Assembly: GCF_000764655.1 (NCBI RefSeq)
Contig: NZ_JRGL01000011.1
Coordinates: 1-64,000 of the forward strand
Direction of reading: 5' to 3'
Source: Aeromonas aquatica
GTDB lineage: Bacteria; Pseudomonadota; Gammaproteobacteria; Enterobacterales; Aeromonadaceae
Length of the DNA stretch: 64,000 bases
This document shows positions 63,122-64,000 of the stretch, piece after piece. Each line of letters starts with the position of its first letter. Within the stretch, counting starts at the first letter, position 1. The notes under the pieces were generated by a model. The model was not told where the DNA came from and did no database searches. It saw only the letters and a list, made by a program, of their open reading frames with translations. A program made the position numbers and the translations under genes.

Positions 63122-63371
63122 GATTTTTTCTCTAGCCCTTATCAGGCGTGGCCTTCAATTTCCATGGGGCAGATATGGGGCAGGTGGTTGCCAAAACGGC
63201 TTTAATTAGGGTTTTTTCTCAAGCCTTTCAGCTCTTCTTGTCTACTCTGCGAATATGTCCCAACAACTTTGTTCGTTAAATGCAAAAGTAAGCATCATCA
63301 ACAGGTTATGTTGATGTAGGTGACCATTTTATTATACTCACTCCAGATCTTAAGAGCGAATAGGAGAGATC

Positions 63372-63455
63372 ATGGGTAGCAGTATCGTCATACTGTTCTG
63401 CCTATGTGCATTCCTTGATCTGTTTGCTGTGCTGGCAGGAGCGTCTACAACCTGA
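63372..63455 (+). CDS. Possible 27-residue hydrophobic protein
   Basis: ATG at 63372 behind ATAGGAGAGATC, an excellent Shine-Dalgarno at six bases. Reads MGSSIVILFCLCAFLDLFAV and LAGASTT then stop: a single membrane-spanning helix. Size and ribosome-binding site recall small toxin or holin-like phage proteins, but there is no sequence family I can name. Supported only by the Shine-Dalgarno and hydrophobicity. Confidence 0.4.
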   Translation: MGSSIVILFCLCAFLDLFAVLAGASTT

Positions 63456-63488
63456 ACCAGACCACTGACAAAGACCAAAAATGAAAAA

Positions 63489-63509
63489 AAGCCCGCGATT
63501 CGCGGGCTT
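63489..63509 (-). terminator. Terminator of the PrtN-like gene
   Basis: AAGCCCGCG ATT CGCGGGCTT hairpin, preceded by seven A's on the plus strand (T-run on the minus). Confidence 0.9.
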
Positions 63510-63523
63510 GCCTTTCCAGGAGA

Positions 63524-63787
63524 TTATCTTCGAGCCTCCATCTTCGTGATCGCCGTTAACCTGCGTGTTTCTTTCTCCCTCTGCTGGTCTATATAGTTGG
63601 CCAAGTCACTCAGGTGCACCAGATAGTCGCTCTTTTGGCTGGTTCTGAATGTCGGGATGGGTAACATCCCGGCATTTGCCCGCTGTCTAGCAGTTTGATA
63701 TGACAGACCAAAGTACTCACTACAGATCTCTTTAAGCGGTACGATGGGTTTCTCGTATTGCGCCAGGAGCATAAAAACGGTTTGCAT
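63524..63787 (-). CDS. PrtN-like (pyocin activator family) protein
   Basis: An 87-residue protein. MQTVFMLLAQYEKPIVPLKE and ICSEYFGLSYQTARQRANAG form a helix-turn-helix, and SDYLVHLSDLANYIDQQREK closes it, all matching the PrtN family. In Pseudomonas PrtN activates pyocin genes; in prophages such proteins often control integrase/excision genes. ATG 63787 has GAGGTGA upstream. Followed by a strong terminator at the element edge. Confidence 0.8.
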   Translation of the reverse strand: MQTVFMLLAQYEKPIVPLKEICSEYFGLSYQTARQRANAGMLPIPTFRTSQKSDYLVHLSDLANYIDQQREKETRRLTAITKMEARR

Positions 63788-63838
63788 GCTGTCACCTCAA
63801 AACAGAGCTGATGGAACTGGGAAAATCGGGAAATCCAT

Positions 63839-64000
63839 TCAATCAACCTCCAGCTCGGTTAGGCCTCTCTTGATACGTTCTGGCCAGATGGCAAAATAGC
63901 GGGCCGATTTTTTCTCCTGTACGACTTTGAGAGTCAATCTATCTAACTCATTGAATTGCAACCAATCTCTTTTGACTAATCGCAGCATCTGTGAGCGGTA
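63839..64000 (-). CDS. Partial unknown gene of the integrated element, C-terminal 53 residues
   Basis: Open to the window edge; ends IKRGLTELEVD at 63839. Visible sequence is basic (MLRLVKRDWLQFNELDRL, VVQEKKSARYFAIWPE). About 50 bases upstream of the PrtN-like gene, probably the same transcript. No family recognised. Confidence 0.5.
   Translation of the reverse strand, partial: YRSQMLRLVKRDWLQFNELDRLTLKVVQEKKSARYFAIWPERIKRGLTELEVD

Larger units (their letters stand above)
63100..64000. mobile_element. Left end of a dusA-inserted prophage or integrative element (continues beyond window)
   Basis: Begins at the dusA break, with visibly lower GC than the left flank. Contents: a nine-base direct repeat ATGGGGCAG (63164-63172 and 63175-63183) that could be an arm-type or excisionase site, a possible 27-codon ORF, a terminator, a PrtN-like activator gene and a partial unknown gene. 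63122-63371 otherwise holds no ORF I can support. No integrase is in view. PrtN-like genes occur in pyocin-related and prophage islands. Confidence 0.8.

Noticed and set aside
63610-63846. 78-codon minus-strand ORF overlapping the PrtN-like gene
   Set aside because: It overlaps the PrtN-like frame, which has the better RBS and a family match.

Overview
The window looks like chromosome from an Aeromonas-type gammaproteobacterium. It is GC-rich. It carries a Tap/Pil-type minor pilin cluster, a pilT-pilU pair, the sodium-motor protein MotX, a HlyU-type regulator beside nhaA/nhaR, and gene orders shared with enterics and vibrios (rpsP-rimM-trmD-rplS, ffh-ypjD-yfjD, rppH-mutH, srmB/trmN6, zur/dusA, mdh/argR). 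Almost everything is core housekeeping DNA. Two parts look accessory: the A+T-richer minor pilin cluster at the left edge, and an integrative element that starts inside dusA at the right edge.

Layout. 1-3828 (minus): pilE-pilV-pilW-pilX-pilY1, with PilY1 cut by the window edge. 3939-9753 (minus): the tightly overlapping ribF-ileS-lspA-fkpB-ispH operon, then murJ (minus) diverging from rpsT. 11960-14823: nhaA, a small secreted Rap1a/Tai-like protein, nhaR and a hlyU homologue. 15164-19681: rppH-ptsP-lgt-thyA. A 732-base gap rich in DnaA boxes and GATC sites separates rppH from mutH. 21625-23584: ribosomal protein and tRNA-methylation operon. 23771-27549: ffh, then ypjD and a CNNM/CBS transporter gene. 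27581-29359: nsrR and hmp with an NsrR-type operator between them. 29451-34626: motX, mdh and an arginine-type ABC transporter placed between mdh and argR. 35492-40257: a YfeX-type peroxidase and a ferric-iron ABC transporter. 40490-45766: PII protein, arfB, ogt, a CNT nucleoside transporter, a LysR regulator, a periplasmic glutathione peroxidase and an NnrU-like membrane protein. 45986-49626: a glycerate utilisation operon under a CdaR-type regulator. 49931-54962: yacL, an unknown acidic protein with a repeated 3' end, a CPBP protease, and the yggS-proC-yggT-yggU block. 55002-60225: pilT-pilU, yaaA, srmB, trmN6. 60415-62940: brnQ, cheX, zur. From about 63100: integrated element with a PrtN-like activator.

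The most unusual feature is a recurring structural pattern. At eight separate places the sequence at a gene boundary (the end of one gene, the start of the next, or both) is present again next to the real boundary as a diverged tandem copy of roughly 40-130 bases. At artQ/artM and fkpB/ispH the copies form complete mini-ORFs that start like the downstream gene and end like the upstream gene, keeping ribosome-binding site, start and stop in place. Similar echoes precede cdaR, proC and yacL, follow murJ and the gene at 50357, and double the ffh promoter region. I know of no description of this pattern, and it is the main candidate for something new here.

Secondary points of interest are a DARS2/origin-like DnaA-box cluster beside mutH, the dusA integration junction, and two perfect palindromes upstream of the glycerate operon. 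All statements come from reading the sequence; no database search was run.
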